DNA of 64,000 bases from Medicago truncatula (GCF_003473485.1 NC_053045.1:48960494-49024493); one strand, 5' to 3'. Positions 13,940 through 26,300 are shown, counted from the stretch's first letter. The notes: generated from the sequence alone by a model not told the origin. Numbers and translations: made by a program.

Positions 13940-15000
13940 CATTAAAACACATTATTAACTTCCAATGCCTCTACCACATCACTACTTAAAACCTTATCAA
14001 ACAACCTCCAAAGCATGACTGCATCCCCTTCGTAAATGCAGCGTACCACAACATCTTTCATAACAAATTTCTGTTCCACCTCATTCCATGATGTGATGAC
14101 AGTAAAACTATTTAGATCGGTGTTATAGCCTTGGCACCGTCCAAAGCATCTGCACTTGAATAGTTCAATCTACCAACCAACTTGGCCAGTTATAAATTGC
14201 CACAACAATATGGTCGGTTAAGCAGAAAAAATTCCATCAAACTACATCAGGAAACCAAAACAAATATACATATCAATTAGAATTTCCACCCTCAGTCACT
14301 GGTTTATCAGACAATAATTATCCATTGATTTGGAAACTGAACTTCGTTCAAACTACAACACGCCTCCAAAAGTCCACCCAACACCCCAAAGACCTGCACT
14401 GTTAAATCCCAAGGCATTCATTGGCCTGTACCATCCAATTAAATCCCTTCAATTAGCTCCTTAGCCATCTCCATGACAGGATTTGAACATCCTCTATCAC
14501 TGATTCAGCAGCAACACTTAAAAAATATAATGATCTCTTGTGTTCCACAGCCTCCACATGCATGCAAATTCAACCACCTTTGCTTTGTCAATTAACTCTA
14601 TTCCTCCACCCAATAGACCCGGGAACTGAGTGAAACTTTCCCATCCCTTGTCATGAAATGCAGTGGATACATATACCCACCCACTTCAAAATACCATTCC
14701 ATACTTCAACACTTAAACAAGGTTAAAGAATAAGTGTGATACATCTTCTTCCACCCCAACTTCGAAGACATGTTCAATCGATCATGTTGCAAAACACCTC
14801 TTTTTACTAAATTAACTTGTTTTGTGATAGTATCTAGTTTGGAATAATCTCCAAGCAGAGTAATTCCTATTCACCTCTTGCCTTGGTTTAGCTTTAAGAA
14901 CTTAATATGCCTCTCTAATTGTGTCCAATTGTTATGCTTTTGTTTTACAAATTCCTTTCAGTTACAAAATTCTTGCCAGTATTTGGTTATTATGAATGTA
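13940..15000 (-). pseudogene. LINE remnant with zf-RVT domain
   Basis: On the minus strand, 14870 down to 14520 translates, with stops and shifts, to a decayed zf-RVT region: a WRLFQTR-like start, CFAT..SIEHVFEVGVEEDVSHLFF, and then VVEFACMWRLWNTRDHY. This is the zinc-binding segment that follows reverse transcriptase in plant non-LTR elements. Further along the minus strand (about 14040-13940), EGDAVMLWRLFDKVLSSDV may be RNase H-like, but that is weak. No intact frame remains. Confidence 0.6.
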
Positions 15001-15189
15001 AAAAAGTTGAGCCACATGGTCATTGATCACTATCAATAGGCACTTAGGAATTTGTGAATCTCTATAAACATCAGCACAAAGGAATGAAAAAGAGGGCAGA
15101 ACAATAAATTCGAATTTTGTTCAGTTAAGTTTTCTCTTTCCCTATGAGTGTTTCACCTTCCAAATACTATCAATTTTTTAAGACTATGT

Positions 15190-15358
15190 TTGGCAAGGCC
15201 AATGTTCGAGCTTATAGCAGATAGCTTATACACTCATAAGACCAAAATAGACATGTTTGGTGACGTTCCACTATAAATTATCTATTATATTTATAAGCAA
15301 CCCACTATTATCAGTATCAGCCGTAAAATTATCCGCTATTTTTTACCAAGCAAGACCT
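15190..15358. mobile_element. Probable MITE ('tgtttggcaag...ttaccaagcaag')
   Basis: The left boundary ACTATGTTTGGCAAGG and right boundary TTTTTTACCAAGCAAGACC are short inverted repeats. The inside is rich in AGCTTATAGC and TTATAAGC motifs typical of a large legume MITE group. Boundaries are approximate. Confidence 0.45.
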
Positions 15359-15700
15359 AAAGCTAAAGGTGACAAAACAAATATAAAATGTTGCAACAAC
15401 AAGAAGAGAAGTTATTACGAGCTGAACATACTTGTAAAATGTTGAACAACAAACTTTGATTACTGAAAGTGACACTAATGATCATTTTACAACGGGCAAT
15501 CGAACTCAGCATCTCAAGTATAAAAAACAAAAGGTTACAAAGAAAGTAGAGAATTGCATCTGAGGCTATAGAATCAACACTAGTTACAAAATTGTTTAAA
15601 TTTGAACTCATATACGCTACATAGTAACAAATTGAAAGCAATACAATAAATGACATAGTGAATGAAGCTACTCTAGACGGCGCAGCGAATTCATCGAGGT

Positions 15701-15947
15701 TCAAGAATGAGGAGGAGGTGGTGGATTACCGCTACGGAGTTCTTCGATTAGATGAGAGAGTTCTTTGCGAGAGGATTCTCTGCCAAACATGAATCCATAC
15801 CTAAAAGCGCGATTAGGTTTGTCAGAAATTATTATGAATTGAAATTGGATGAAGAATAAGAGAGTGAGAAATAGTTAACCAGAAAGAAATGGCGGAGAAG
15901 ACGCCGGCGGTGGCAACGGTCTGAACAAGGGTGATCTTCTTCTCCAT
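15701..15947 (-). CDS. 55-aa single-pass membrane protein
   Basis: A two-exon gene on the minus strand: exon 1 at 15947-15880 and exon 2 at 15800-15701, joined in phase at a Trp codon (GTTAAC donor, TTTTAG acceptor). The protein starts MEKKITLVQTVATAG and has one hydrophobic segment of about 22 residues (5-26). It continues YGFMFGRESSRKEL with a charged helix and ends in GNPPPPPHS. The N-terminal basic cluster before the membrane segment and the charged tail suggest a small tail-in-cytosol or organelle membrane protein. I believe similar short proteins with a Y-G-F-M-F-G-R-E-S motif exist in other plants, usually left as 'transmembrane protein'; I give no function. The ATG lies within an ACCAATGG context, and both exons have higher GC than their surroundings, which supports it being a real gene. 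Confidence 0.75.
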
Positions 15948-16212
15948 TGGTAGTGGTGAAAGTCCAAATTATTAACGGCTGTGTCAGAACAGAACAAGAG
16001 ACACGAGTTCTATTTTTGGACTGGTTTTCGTAGCACTTCTTCGTTCATTCGACCAAAAAAAAAGCTTTTTGCGCACGTTTTTTTTTTTTTTGGAGAATTT
16101 TTTTAAAATGTTTAAATTATGGAGTATTTGCAATAAAATCATTCAAAAATTAAAAATATTTTTGGTTAATTAAAAAATTGATTTTAGAGGGGATTAAAAT
16201 TATCCGTTGAAA

Positions 16213-16320
16213 ACCCACTTGGGTTGTCCTGATATTGACTTGGGACTTGGAGTGTGCTCCTACTTGAAGTCTCAGTTCGATTCTCTCAAGTATCAATTTA
16301 AATGGACTAATTTAACTTCT
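16213..16320 (+). mobile_element. tRNA-derived SINE copy
   Basis: The copy begins GGGTTGTCCTGATATTGACTT (box A-like) and carries GGAGTGTGCTCC and TCTCAGTTCGATTCTCTC (box B-like). It then reaches a TGGACTAATTTAA block. The same layout recurs at 16701 and 53791. An RNA polymerase III promoter layout with a tRNA-like head is what defines SINEs. Confidence 0.65.
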
Positions 16321-16700
16321 TAAAAATAAAAATTATTCGTTGATTTTTTTTAATGAAAATGAAAAACAAAACTGACTATATCTATGACAACAACAAGTTT
16401 ATATGTTTGTTAGGGTGTGTTTGTTTCAAATTATCTTTCTAGATTTCTGGAAATCAAAATATACAAATATGCATTTATATGTTTGTTATAAATTATATTC
16501 ATAGGTATAAAATGTTCCTTAGAATTTATAAGAAAATCTCAAACATAAAAGGTGGAAATAAAGTTTCTACGGAGATGAGAAAAATTTCACGTATAATTAG
16601 TAATTAACCTCTCTATTATAAAAGTTCTTAAAAGTATCATAATGTTAACCAAACATCTTTTAAAAAAAATACTTGAGGATAAAACTTGTATCCTTATATC

Positions 16701-16810
16701 CCATTTGGGTTGACCTCATATGATATTGAGTGAGACCTAGGAGTGTGTTCCTCCAAGGTCTCATGTTAAATTATTTTCGATGTTAGTTTCAGTGGGTTAA
16801 TTTGAATTAT
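16701..16810 (+). mobile_element. tRNA-derived SINE copy, diverged
   Basis: This is the same family as 16213-16320: TTTGGGTTGACCTCATATGA, GAGTGTGTTCCTCCAAGGTCT, and a box B region mutated to CATGTTAAATTATTTTC. It ends in CAGTGGGTTAATTTGAA. The decayed box B suggests an old copy. Confidence 0.6.
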
Positions 16811-16877
16811 TAAAAAAAACCTCTTATTTATATTCTCATAAAAGTTATTCCTAAAAATAAATCTAGTAAATATGAGA

Positions 16878-16950
16878 GTTTGATAGCTCAACTGATTTGA
16901 ACTAAGGTCTAAGGAGTTGAAATTCCATGGTTCAAATCCCAACAAGAAAA
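16878..16950 (+). mobile_element. tRNA-like SINE head of a second family
   Basis: GTTTGATAGCTCAACTGATTT resembles a tRNA box A (TRGCNNARYNGG) and CCATGGTTCAAATCCCAAC a box B (GGTTCRANNCC). They are about 45 bases apart. There is no cloverleaf or CCA-site structure, so a functional tRNA is unlikely. Confidence 0.5.
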
Positions 16951-17320
16951 AACACTAACATAACGATAAACATACTAACATTTGTCATTCATAAAATATT
17001 TTACAAGATGTGTTTGCGTGATGACGACTAATGTTTTGTCTAAGCGAGAGCGGTGACATTCAACCCTTTTTTTTACACTCAAAGAGTTGGAAGTTTTTGA
17101 TTTTTTTGGAGCTATTCATTTAATTGGTGAGTTCAATTGGGATAACATAGTTTTGTAGTTGAGTTCTGAGGTGGCGGTAGATAGTTTCCATTTGAATAAA
17201 AAAAAAAGACAATTCTTATTTGGATATTGTTGTATTATGCAAAAGGCATACTCACGAAGGCTTCTCAATGTAAAAATTTGCCAATCAAAACATGTTATTG
17301 GACGGAATAGAGAGTCTTTG

Positions 17321-17612
17321 CGGATTTCTTGAGGCATAGACCATGACTTCATTGGATACAAAACATGAGCATCAATAACATGAGTATATCCCATGAGCAT
17401 CAATAACATGAGTATGTTATGGAATTTGTCCCGTATATCCTTTTACAATAACATGTTAGTCTATGCCTCAAGAAAGGAAGTCATGGTATATCCCATTTTA
17501 CACTCATGTTATTGATGCTCATGACTTTATCTTTATTAAGTAATTAAAAAATATTATGAATTGATTAGACCATGACTTCCTTTCTTGAGGCATAGACCAT
17601 GACTTCATTGCT
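17321..17612. repeat. Palindromic cluster of direct and inverted short repeats
   Basis: CATGAGCATCAATAACATGAG occurs twice in tandem (starting 17364 and 17392, period 28) and once inverted at about 17502-17523. The 29-bp block GTCTATGCCTCAAGAAAGG... at 17459-17487 is inverted at 17569-17597. TTCTTGAGGCATAGACCATG followed by ACTTCATTG occurs directly at about 17326 and 17583. The arrangement can form several alternative hairpins. Confidence 0.8.
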
Positions 17613-17780
17613 TACCGATGGATTTTTCTAATAGGAAACGGTTCAAATAAATTAAGTTATTATTGTAAAAGGAAAATGTGAATTGGATACAAAAATTATG
17701 GAAGTGGTCTTACTAACTTGGATTTTAAAAAATTGAATACACGATTTTTAAAAAGAACATTTTATTTATAGTTCAGAAAT

Positions 17781-17885
17781 CATAGTTCAACTGATAAAAT
17801 ATCGAAATTGTTAGGCCGAACGTCATGATCGAGATTCGAATCCCGACACCTTCACTTATCTATGTAAGTTTATAATGACTTTGTC
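17781..17885 (+). mobile_element. tRNA-like SINE copy
   Basis: CATAGTTCAACTGATAAAAT (box A-like) and GAGATTCGAATCCCGACACC (a near-perfect box B) are about 50 bases apart. They are followed by a short TTTATAATGACTTTGTCATTT tail region. This fits a tRNA-derived SINE. Confidence 0.55.
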
Positions 17886-18750
17886 ATTTTGTCTATAAAA
17901 AAAGAAGAAAAAAAACATTCTATAGTGACTTGGTAACATGTAAGAATATTGTAAAAAAAACATGTTAGAAAAGAAGAGATTGCGATCGACCCAAGTCAAA
18001 CAACATTTTTTTAAGAGGGTCAAACAACGTTAATGTTTCTCATCCGTAACATAAAATTCCAACGGTTTGTGTTAATTTTCATGTCTATATTAACCTTACA
18101 CTCCGTGGATGACGAGAATACCTCCACATGAATGACGTATGCTATTATAGTTATTGTTGTAGACTTGCCCGATCAAATAAGTTTCATGTTTCAACACGAA
18201 TTTATTAGACCATTACCATTTCATTTCAACGTTCTACAAACATAAAGACCATCTTATCTTAGTATTTTATTTTAGTTTATTCAATTAAGTCAAAAAAAAT
18301 CACTGTGCCTCTTAAACAACGTCATTGGTTACGCCTGGCTTTAATTTTCTAATGATAATAAAACGCCAATACCATATGTCCATATTGCCATTTACATAAG
18401 ATGGCATTATTCTTCAAAATCACCTTACCCTTTGTATTTGCCTAATATAGTAATGTTGCATTAACCTTATGCACTCTTTTCTTTTGACTAGAGAGCCTAG
18501 TGCACTTTCAATTCCATGTGAGGAATCTATCTACTATATCAAAAAAAATTAAAAGCCAATAGTTGACAAAGTATAAGATCATTAATTTTGTTGAGCTATG
18601 CCGAACTAACAAGAAAGTTCAAACCAAAGAAAAGTAAAATCACCCTCCAAAAAAAATAATAATTTGACTTCCAAGATTGACCAGAACTCCTTCTAATTCA
18701 ACTCATGTTTAACTGATAAGATTCTTGGTCCTAAAAATAAAAAAAAAGTT

Positions 18751-21700
18751 CTATTTACCTTTTTGAACCAATCTTGACCGAGATGATTCAGCATTATCAT
18801 GAGGAGTGTTTGACATTTCTGAAAATTGCAATGCTTGCTTCAACCCTTCCACTATCTGACTCATAGATGGTCTATCTTCTGCATTCTTCTTTAAGCAACT
18901 GTCGGCCAATTTCGCAATTTTGCGAGCTGCAACAATCGGATATTGGTTCCTGAGACGCGGGTCCATTATCATGCTGAATCTGCTAGTGTCAGCAGGATAT
19001 TGTTTAACCCAATCTAATAGCTTTTGTTCAGTTGTCGGACGGTTCCTTTCCAATGATCGTCTTCCCGTGAGAATTTCGTAGAGTACGACACCGAAACTCC
19101 ACATGTCACTTTGGACTTTGAGATGACCTGTTTCGATGTACTCTGGCGCAGCATATCCTTGTGTTCCAACAACCTGATAACAAGAATATATGGTTCAACT
19201 CATTTGTAAACTCGTAAATATAATATTTTGTGGTCTTTAGATGAATGCACATATAAGCAATGTTGCTTAAATCGTGACTTAAGGGACTGGTTATACGGTA
19301 TAGGCCCTATTTGGATATACAACTTACTTAATCGCTTATAGCATGACCACTTATCATATAAGTGTTAATGTATAAACTATTTCTATAACAAAAGATGAAA
19401 TGAAGTTTAACTTTTTTTACGTTATAAGCTGTTTTCATAAACTAATTGGAGATCTTACCGAAATAAGCTAAAAACAGCTTATAGGTGTCATAAGTTGTTT
19501 CCATAAACTTTCTCAAGCAGTCTCAGAAATGCTTATTAATAGATAAGTTCAAATCTATCACTCAAAGCATACCCTAAATATGAACTCGCTTTAGGAAGGG
19601 GGCATAATGATATTATAATTATACACACAAGTCCCTACAATTTAGGCACTTTTGAATATGAAAGTGATATGTATTAGCAGATTCGTACTTGAAGAATAGT
19701 TAAATACAAGTCCAACATATATAAACCTACCGCAGTAGATACATGAGTCTGATCCCCTTGTGGTCCTTCCCTGGCAAGACCAAAATCAGATAGCTTCGGG
19801 TGGAAATCCTCATCCAATAGAACGTTTGAAGATTTGAAATCTCGGTAGATCACCTTCCAAGCATAAAAATAAAAATATTATCAACCACAAGTTGTTATTC
19901 AATTATACAATTTGCAATCAAAACCTTAACAATCATTTGCATTCAACACACAAATTCCACTTTAGGCCTATAGATTTGTTGGGAGGTCCTAGGTTTAGGT
20001 TTAGGTTTAGGTTTAGCAAAAAGTAACAAATAGTGGATAAACTGGCATATAGTGAATGAAGTTACAGTAGATAGCTGACAAGCTAGCTGAGAGCAAATAA
20101 ATAAACAGATTACATTTGTAACTTTGCATATCCTAGTAACATTTGTGACAATATTTTTTTGAATTTCGCGTCATTATCAAGAACGTTCCAACACAGAGAG
20201 AGAACGACAATGATGAGAAACATGTGAATATTATGTCTACATTGAAAAATGTTAAATAAATAATGGCTTGCACTTAAGTTAAATGATATTGCAACAAATC
20301 TCATATTTTAAGGTACCTGTATCTCCAATCCCTCGTGTAAATAAGCTAATCCTTCAGCAGCACCAAGCATGATTTCCAATCTTGTTTTCCATGGAAGGAC
20401 AGGTAGAGTTCTACTGAAAAGGTGATTTTCCAAGCTCCTGTTCGGCATGAACTCATACACCAACAGCCGTTGGATTCCTCTTTCTCCATCTACTGAGCAA
20501 TATCCCAAAAGCTTAACCAAATTTGGATGATTAACAATGCTGAGAAATTGAACTTCTGCAAGCCATTCTTTATGACCCTTTTACAAGAAAAGTAAACAAG
20601 TGTAAGGATGCAGCTATATTTTTAAAGTACAATATAAGTATTTGGATAGTTCAATGGCAAAGAAGTAATAACAGCGCCAATGATTTGATAGAACTCGAGA
20701 TCATTAAAGTCATATGCTGAAAAAATTATCTGATTCTTGATGTTTTTATAAACATTATACTGAGAACTTTTACAATCACCACCATTGCTCTTTTATAGCA
20801 CAAAGCAAGATCAATATTAGATTCTGTCAATGAACAAAGACAACAATGTATATGCAAATAAATTGCTAAAATATATCTTCTGCTTGAAGTTTACCCTTAA
20901 AACATGTTATGCAACTATCACATTGATGTTTCTTAAGGTTCTGTTTAATTTCTCACTTTAGAAAAGTTCAACCAGAAGACTTAACCAAAGAAAGCACCCA
21001 CATGTGGATAAAAATTCAGGACAGTACTATTACATAACATAGCTTTACAGCAAATAATTTGTCCATTCTATATATAGTATTACTATATAGGTCCAAACAG
21101 ACATGGACCCAAAAGGTCAAAATTTCCTTCACCAGATGACAACAATAATGAGTATAATCAAACACTAAAACTCTTAGCCACGACAAATTAAATCAATCAA
21201 AGCATGTGAATACTATATCATATCAACTTCACAAGGGTCCATGTTCAATGGGTACCTCTTTCAATTATTACTCACAAGTCACAAGAGAACAGAACTATGA
21301 AGCACAAACAAACACATACACACAACACAAGCTCAACAATTTAAGAAAATGAAAGTAATTAAATGTAACCACATGTATGTGTATGGTGCAAAACCATTGA
21401 AGCAATAAACACCTACCAAATCAAGCATGATAAAACAAAATTACATAAGCAAAAAGAGAAGAAAAGTAGTGAATTCAAACCTGAAATCCACGAGTGTTGA
21501 GCCTTTTGATGGCAACTATAACTGGATCACCTTGTCCATCTGGGGGCTTAATGGATCCTTTATAAACACTTCCAAAACCCCCTTCTCCAATCTTAAGCAT
21601 CCTATTAAAACCATTGGTAGCATCTCTAAGTTCTTGAAAAGTGAAAACTCTGAAGCTTTGTTCTTTCTCTCTATACAAATCCTTCACACTTCTAGGAGAA

Positions 21701-21813
21701 GATATAGAGCCAGTAGAGTTTGTTGCCCGTTTCGACGCCGGACTCTTGTTCTTGTTCTTGTTCTGCAATTCTGGAGCTGATTTGGATTTCTCTTTGAAGA
21801 AAAAACACTTCAT
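18751..21813 (-). CDS. Receptor-like cytoplasmic kinase VII (PBL19-like), 379 aa
   Basis: Ser/Thr protein kinase of the RLCK VII group, which relays signals from cell-surface immune receptors. Four minus-strand exons: 21813-21481, 20577-20317, 19853-19731, 19173-18751. All are in frame and add up to 379 aa. The N-terminus [10 protein letters not shown] and the Ser/Lys-rich head (1-50) resemble Arabidopsis PBL19/PBL20 and PCRK-type kinases rather than MGxC-myristoylated BIK1. Kinase features: G-loop GEGGFGSV (76-83), VAIK lysine 103, catalytic loop YRDFKSSN (Asp203), DFG (221-223), and the activation-segment end [10 protein letters not shown] (242-251). The C-terminal tail after about 350 is Ser/Asn-rich. 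From family knowledge, PBL19-group kinases act in chitin/PAMP signalling; that this one does is inference. The start ATG is preceded by a CT-rich leader with in-frame stops. Confidence 0.93.
19300..19577. mobile_element. MITE in kinase intron 3
   Basis: The element lies between kinase exons 3 and 4. TAGGCCCTATTTGGATA at the left pairs roughly with the complement of CTCAAAGCATACCCTA at the right. The body has repeated TTATAAGC, AAGTGTTAATGTATAAACTA and ATAAGCTAAAAACAGCTTAT. The block at 57022-57205 is a relative, sharing AAGTG.T.ATGTATAAACTA and AACAAAAGAT.AAAT.AAGT. Confidence 0.55.
19991..20017. repeat. Short (GGTTTA)n microsatellite
   Basis: Four uninterrupted GGTTTA units lie in the kinase intron between exons 2 and 3. 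It is one base short of the plant telomere unit per repeat, so I read it as a plain microsatellite. Confidence 0.8.
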
Positions 21814-22080
21814 TTTGTGATCATGAAGTTACCAAGAGGTTTGTTGTGAATTATATATATATTTGATGAATGTTTTGTAGGAAAAGAGAAAAGGGAAAGG
21901 TTGAAGAGAGAAGAAGATTGAGAAAAGTTTAGGAAAAGAGGAAGAAAAGTGAGAAACGGTGATTAAATGAAGGGAATGAGAACAGAGAGGAGTGGTTGAG
22001 GTAAAGATAAAGACGGGACTGTGAGAGCGCGTTGAAGACGTAAGTAAAAGAATAACATGAAGAAGAAGCAAAGACCTTTC
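21814..22080 (-). promoter_or_regulatory. Leader/promoter of the kinase gene
   Basis: On the coding (minus) strand this is a long C/T-rich stretch (many TCTTTTCC, CTTCTTCC and TCTCTC runs) running up to the start codon. It includes a TATATATATAA tract at about 21853-21862, only about 40 bases from the ATG. Such CT-rich leaders are common in plant kinase genes. The true transcription start cannot be placed. Confidence 0.4.
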
Positions 22081-23382
22081 AAACCTGTCATTTAGGACAT
22101 AGAAATTGTTTCATGTGCTGTCTCCCTACACGCAATTTGGACACATGCGGTCCCATAATTAGCCTCTGTTGTTCGGTAATAAAACATCATGGTTGTTGTC
22201 AAGTAAAGTAAAAATATATCAAGTCATTTGATTCAAGTGGTTATGAGCGAAACAATCAAATACATGGAGGTTATTATGGAATGCATATTCGTAGTACTTA
22301 TGTAAAGATATATAGTATTTTATTTGCGATATATAGTATTTTCCTTTATTTATTTGCTGAATTTAATAGTTTCTTTTAATAACTACTCCAGATGATTAGG
22401 ATTATAGTAAGCAAGTAAAGAGATATAGATATGCCGCAAATACAATAGATTCAATTCACACGTATTTATTATATATAAATAAACAAAAACATACACACAT
22501 ATTATAAAAATCACAGTTGGAAATCATATATTAAAAAATGAAGCATAAATCATGGATGGAATTTTAAAAACATGACACACGAGGCAATCCACTAAGCTCA
22601 CATAATGATGGTGACATTCGTGGAATTTGGATTTCCAGAAGTTCAGAATATGCATTTACCGTAGTTGTGCAACACATAATGTGAAAATTCGCATTTAAAT
22701 TGCAAAATGAGTCAAAATGTGGTATTGAAAAGGAGTGATAAAGTGGTTTGAAGAGGAACGTATAAATTTGAGATGAAAACTCCTCTATGAATTAAACTCC
22801 TTGTATTAACAGAATGACAACATTTGTCATTTCATAAAACCATTGTTATTAAAATTTGAGTCCTTGGATCTTTGATCAAACCTCGATTTGCGCAACCACA
22901 AGATTTCTCAAATCCAACATTGTCATAGGGTGTCAAATTATAATCAATAATACTTATGATATCAAGTATTTTTGTAAGAACGGTACACAAAAAAATAAAA
23001 GCTGTTGTATATTACAAGATTGACAACAATACAAACAACAAACAATCCAAGAGGATTCGTTTGTTTAGCTTTCGCTATGCTTCGACAGATAAAAATCCGT
23101 CGAGTAGAAATTGTTCAGTTCAAGAAAAATAATTAAACATACAGGCTTAGATCAATAATGTTCTCTCATGCTTCAGGTCAACCAACCAATCCACTATTAT
23201 GTAACAACACAATTATTGGCAACATTGTTTTGAGCAAAAGCTGCATCCATTGTCATCGCCATCAAACCAAAGAGCACAAAATCAATATGATGAGATCATC
23301 ACAATGTTCATTTTAATCCTTGTGTGCGTTCCCAAAACAATTGTCCCTCGTCCAAGTTCATCACAATCTTCACTTAAAATAA
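22081..23382. other. Intergenic spacer between kinase and SNARE genes
   Basis: No supported gene. It holds the upstream side of the kinase gene and the 3' flank of the SNARE gene. The two genes lie head-to-tail on the minus strand. Confidence 0.4.
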
Positions 23383-26300
23383 TCAACTGTGATTCCAAAG
23401 CAGTCTTCTGTTGTTCGTGACAACAGGAGGAGCTAATCCTGGAATGTCGCGAATGTCCTTGTTCTCTGGATGTACAAGCTGAAATTTTGAAAGATAAAAT
23501 TTAGCATAGTAAGTCATAATTTGAGCATTGTCACAGAATTTATCAATCAGTAAAATAAGCAGTTTGGCAAGAAAGTAACTTCTTGAATCTAGTTTTACGA
23601 GGTAAACTGAAACAAAGGTGGTGTTTACAAAAAGAAAATTGGCATTTATATGATCACATTCATACACACAAAAATCAAGACATCTTGACTTTGACCTTCT
23701 GTTAACCCAAAAAACACCGAATAGAATTTGAAATGCAATTTTGTTTGTTGCTCTGTTGTCAAAGCGGAAATGCGGCGCGGCCACCCCAAAAATTGACGCG
23801 GCGCGGAGTGCGGGCGCTATTTCGGTGATGCGGACACTAATATATTTAATATTAAAATACTATACTGTTCAAAAAATTACTAAAATACCTTAAACATTAC
23901 TCAAAATTCATGAAGTATTCCTAATTTGAAATAAAAGTCACAAGTCTTAAGCAAAACATAAAACATATTTGCAAAAAATACTAATAAAATTCAAGGAAAC
24001 CGACACTTTAAGCCTCTAAAGCTTAAAGTAACAAAACTGCAAAACATTAACAATTAACAAGTTCATCCTCCCAATTAACAAATTGACAAATTAACAATTA
24101 ACAACTAACAAATTGACAAATTAACAAATTCTGAAATCAAGAGATGAAGAGAGGAGAACAAAGATGGGTTCTGAGATGATGAGACGAGGAAATGGATTTT
24201 TTTTGTTGGTACGATGAAGAAGTTGAGTTTGTGGCTGTGTATTTGGTTCTGGTGGAGAAGAGTAATAGTTAGGGTTTTGAAAATTACAAAAATGACCCTT
24301 AAAACGGTTTTAAATGAAGGGAAATCTAGTATTTCTTTGTTGTACTTACAAATATCATAATCTGAGAAAATTTCAACATAATAAAAATACATACATAAAC
24401 TAAAAGCTGTAAATCTGTGAAAGGCCATCAAAAGCTATGCCTAGTGAAGACTAATGGACGAGTTCTTTTTCATGGTTAATCAGTAAATCAATATATTATG
24501 CTTCATAAGCAACATAAATACTTCATCCACGTGTTGTCAAGCAATTTCTACCATAAGTAAACAAGGCACATCTAGGCACCAATAAATTCACCATGAAGTA
24601 CAGCATCAATAGAGGGTATTTTTGAATTGAACCATAAGTTAGAAAGTAAATTTCTCTTACCTTTACAATAATGATAGCAATTACTCCAATGACGATGAGG
24701 AACAGTAATGCCATAATACACTTGTCAGTAGCAACCTTTTACAAAAATGCGAGCAAGTTTATCAATGAATGATTCATAAAGTAAGTTAGGAAATATACTG
24801 AACAAAATGATGTGGATTCTGTAGAAATTGACCTGCCTACCGATTTCCTTGACCAATTTAGATGCTTTCTTTATAGAAAAATGGATAGAATCCAGCTCAT
24901 TGACAACTCTGCTCATTTGTTCCGTCTACAAAAGGAAGAGGTTACAGCCCTTAGTACCCATGTCAAAATCAAGTTTTTTTTCTTGGACTACTTCTGGGGT
25001 GAAGTCTATGCATAAGATTCATACCTGTGCCTTAAGAGCTGCAGCAGTCTCAGTACCAATATTTACCGTGTCTTGAACAATCTATTGCAGAAGGGTTCAT
25101 GGAAATAAACTGTCAGCGAAGTTCCCATCTTTATCCACATGAAATAGACAACAGAATTTGTATATCCAGAATATTCAAATCAAACATCATTTAGTATTTT
25201 TCAGTTCTCTTTCACAACTTCCACTGTCCATCAAACTTCTAGAGGAGGAGAGGGGACATGGAGAATAATTGTGGTTTAATTTAAGGTGAATTAATATAAA
25301 ACGCACATATTTTCCACATGTACCCAAGGAGGTGTATGGATAACAACTTTGCTACTCGATTTAAGGCTACAAGGTTATGTAAGACAAAAACTTGTGTTTC
25401 CTTTGAAAACAAAATATAGAAATATTCTGTCTCCACTTCCTCACACTTTTTCATCCTTATTTCACAGATTCCATGATTTAGCAATATCTTGGAGAGCAGA
25501 CAGAGAGGACGTTGCGGAAATGCGTAATTAAGTTTATTTAAGCTTGTATATGAATAAAAAGCAAGATTGAGAAGGTAATGTTTCAGGAGCATAATGTTAG
25601 ATTAATATAAACACAACAAACTTTAATGTACTCTTTAATTTAAATGAGAAGGAACATGATAGTTAAATTGTCATAAGATATTTACGGAAGTAAAATGACG
25701 AGACGGTACTAAATAAACAATAAACAACAAACAATAGGACACAACAAAGACAACAGTTTGACAAAAAAGAAAGATCGTATATTACTTGAAGGTCAAAGTC
25801 ATTACCAGCAATTAAATTTGTGTTCTAATATCCATATATTTTCTTAACTAACTGCTATTATCACGACAATGAAAAGTAAAGCAAGCATAATATGTATAGC
25901 TACAACATTTGCCTCTAGGACAAATAAAATACTATAGCAAATTATAAAATCACCAGTAGTCTATGTATTTGGAAAGAAAGAAAAAATAGTGATATTCAAG
26001 GTATAAACCGACCCTTTTTCCCCGCTCAATGGCTTGATCTGTGTCATCCATCATCCGATTCCCATGATCCATTAGCTGTTCATTTGACATTGCTGTAATA
26101 CATCATAAATGCTCCAAATTAACCAAAATGGTAAACAGATTAAATCTTCTTTGGTCACGTGGCGAAAACCAAAATAGCTTGTATTTCAATTAAAACTACT
26201 TCCGACTTTTAAAGGTTGACAGCCAAAATAAGTATTTTTAACTGACAGAAAAAGCAGAAAAGAGAAGCTATTAATATTAAAAGCAGAAATAGGCCAGCCC

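Larger units (their letters stand above)
15948..18750. other. Gene-free region with SINEs and short repeats
   Basis: No supported gene. Apart from the SINE-like copies and the palindromic cluster listed separately, the sequence is AT-rich spacer and, near 18750, the 3' flank of the kinase gene. The minus-strand frame at 17116-17409 spans the repeat cluster and is not credible as a protein. Confidence 0.4.

Noticed and set aside
17116-17409. 97-codon minus frame
   Set aside because: It overlaps the palindromic repeat cluster and has no homologous feel; the composition follows the repeats.
16878-17885. Possible functional tRNA genes
   Set aside because: Box A and box B like motifs are present, but no cloverleaf with paired acceptor stem could be drawn; SINE heads explain them.
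19991-20017. Telomere-like GGTTTA repeat
   Set aside because: The plant telomere unit is TTTAGGG; this is a six-base unit with only four copies.
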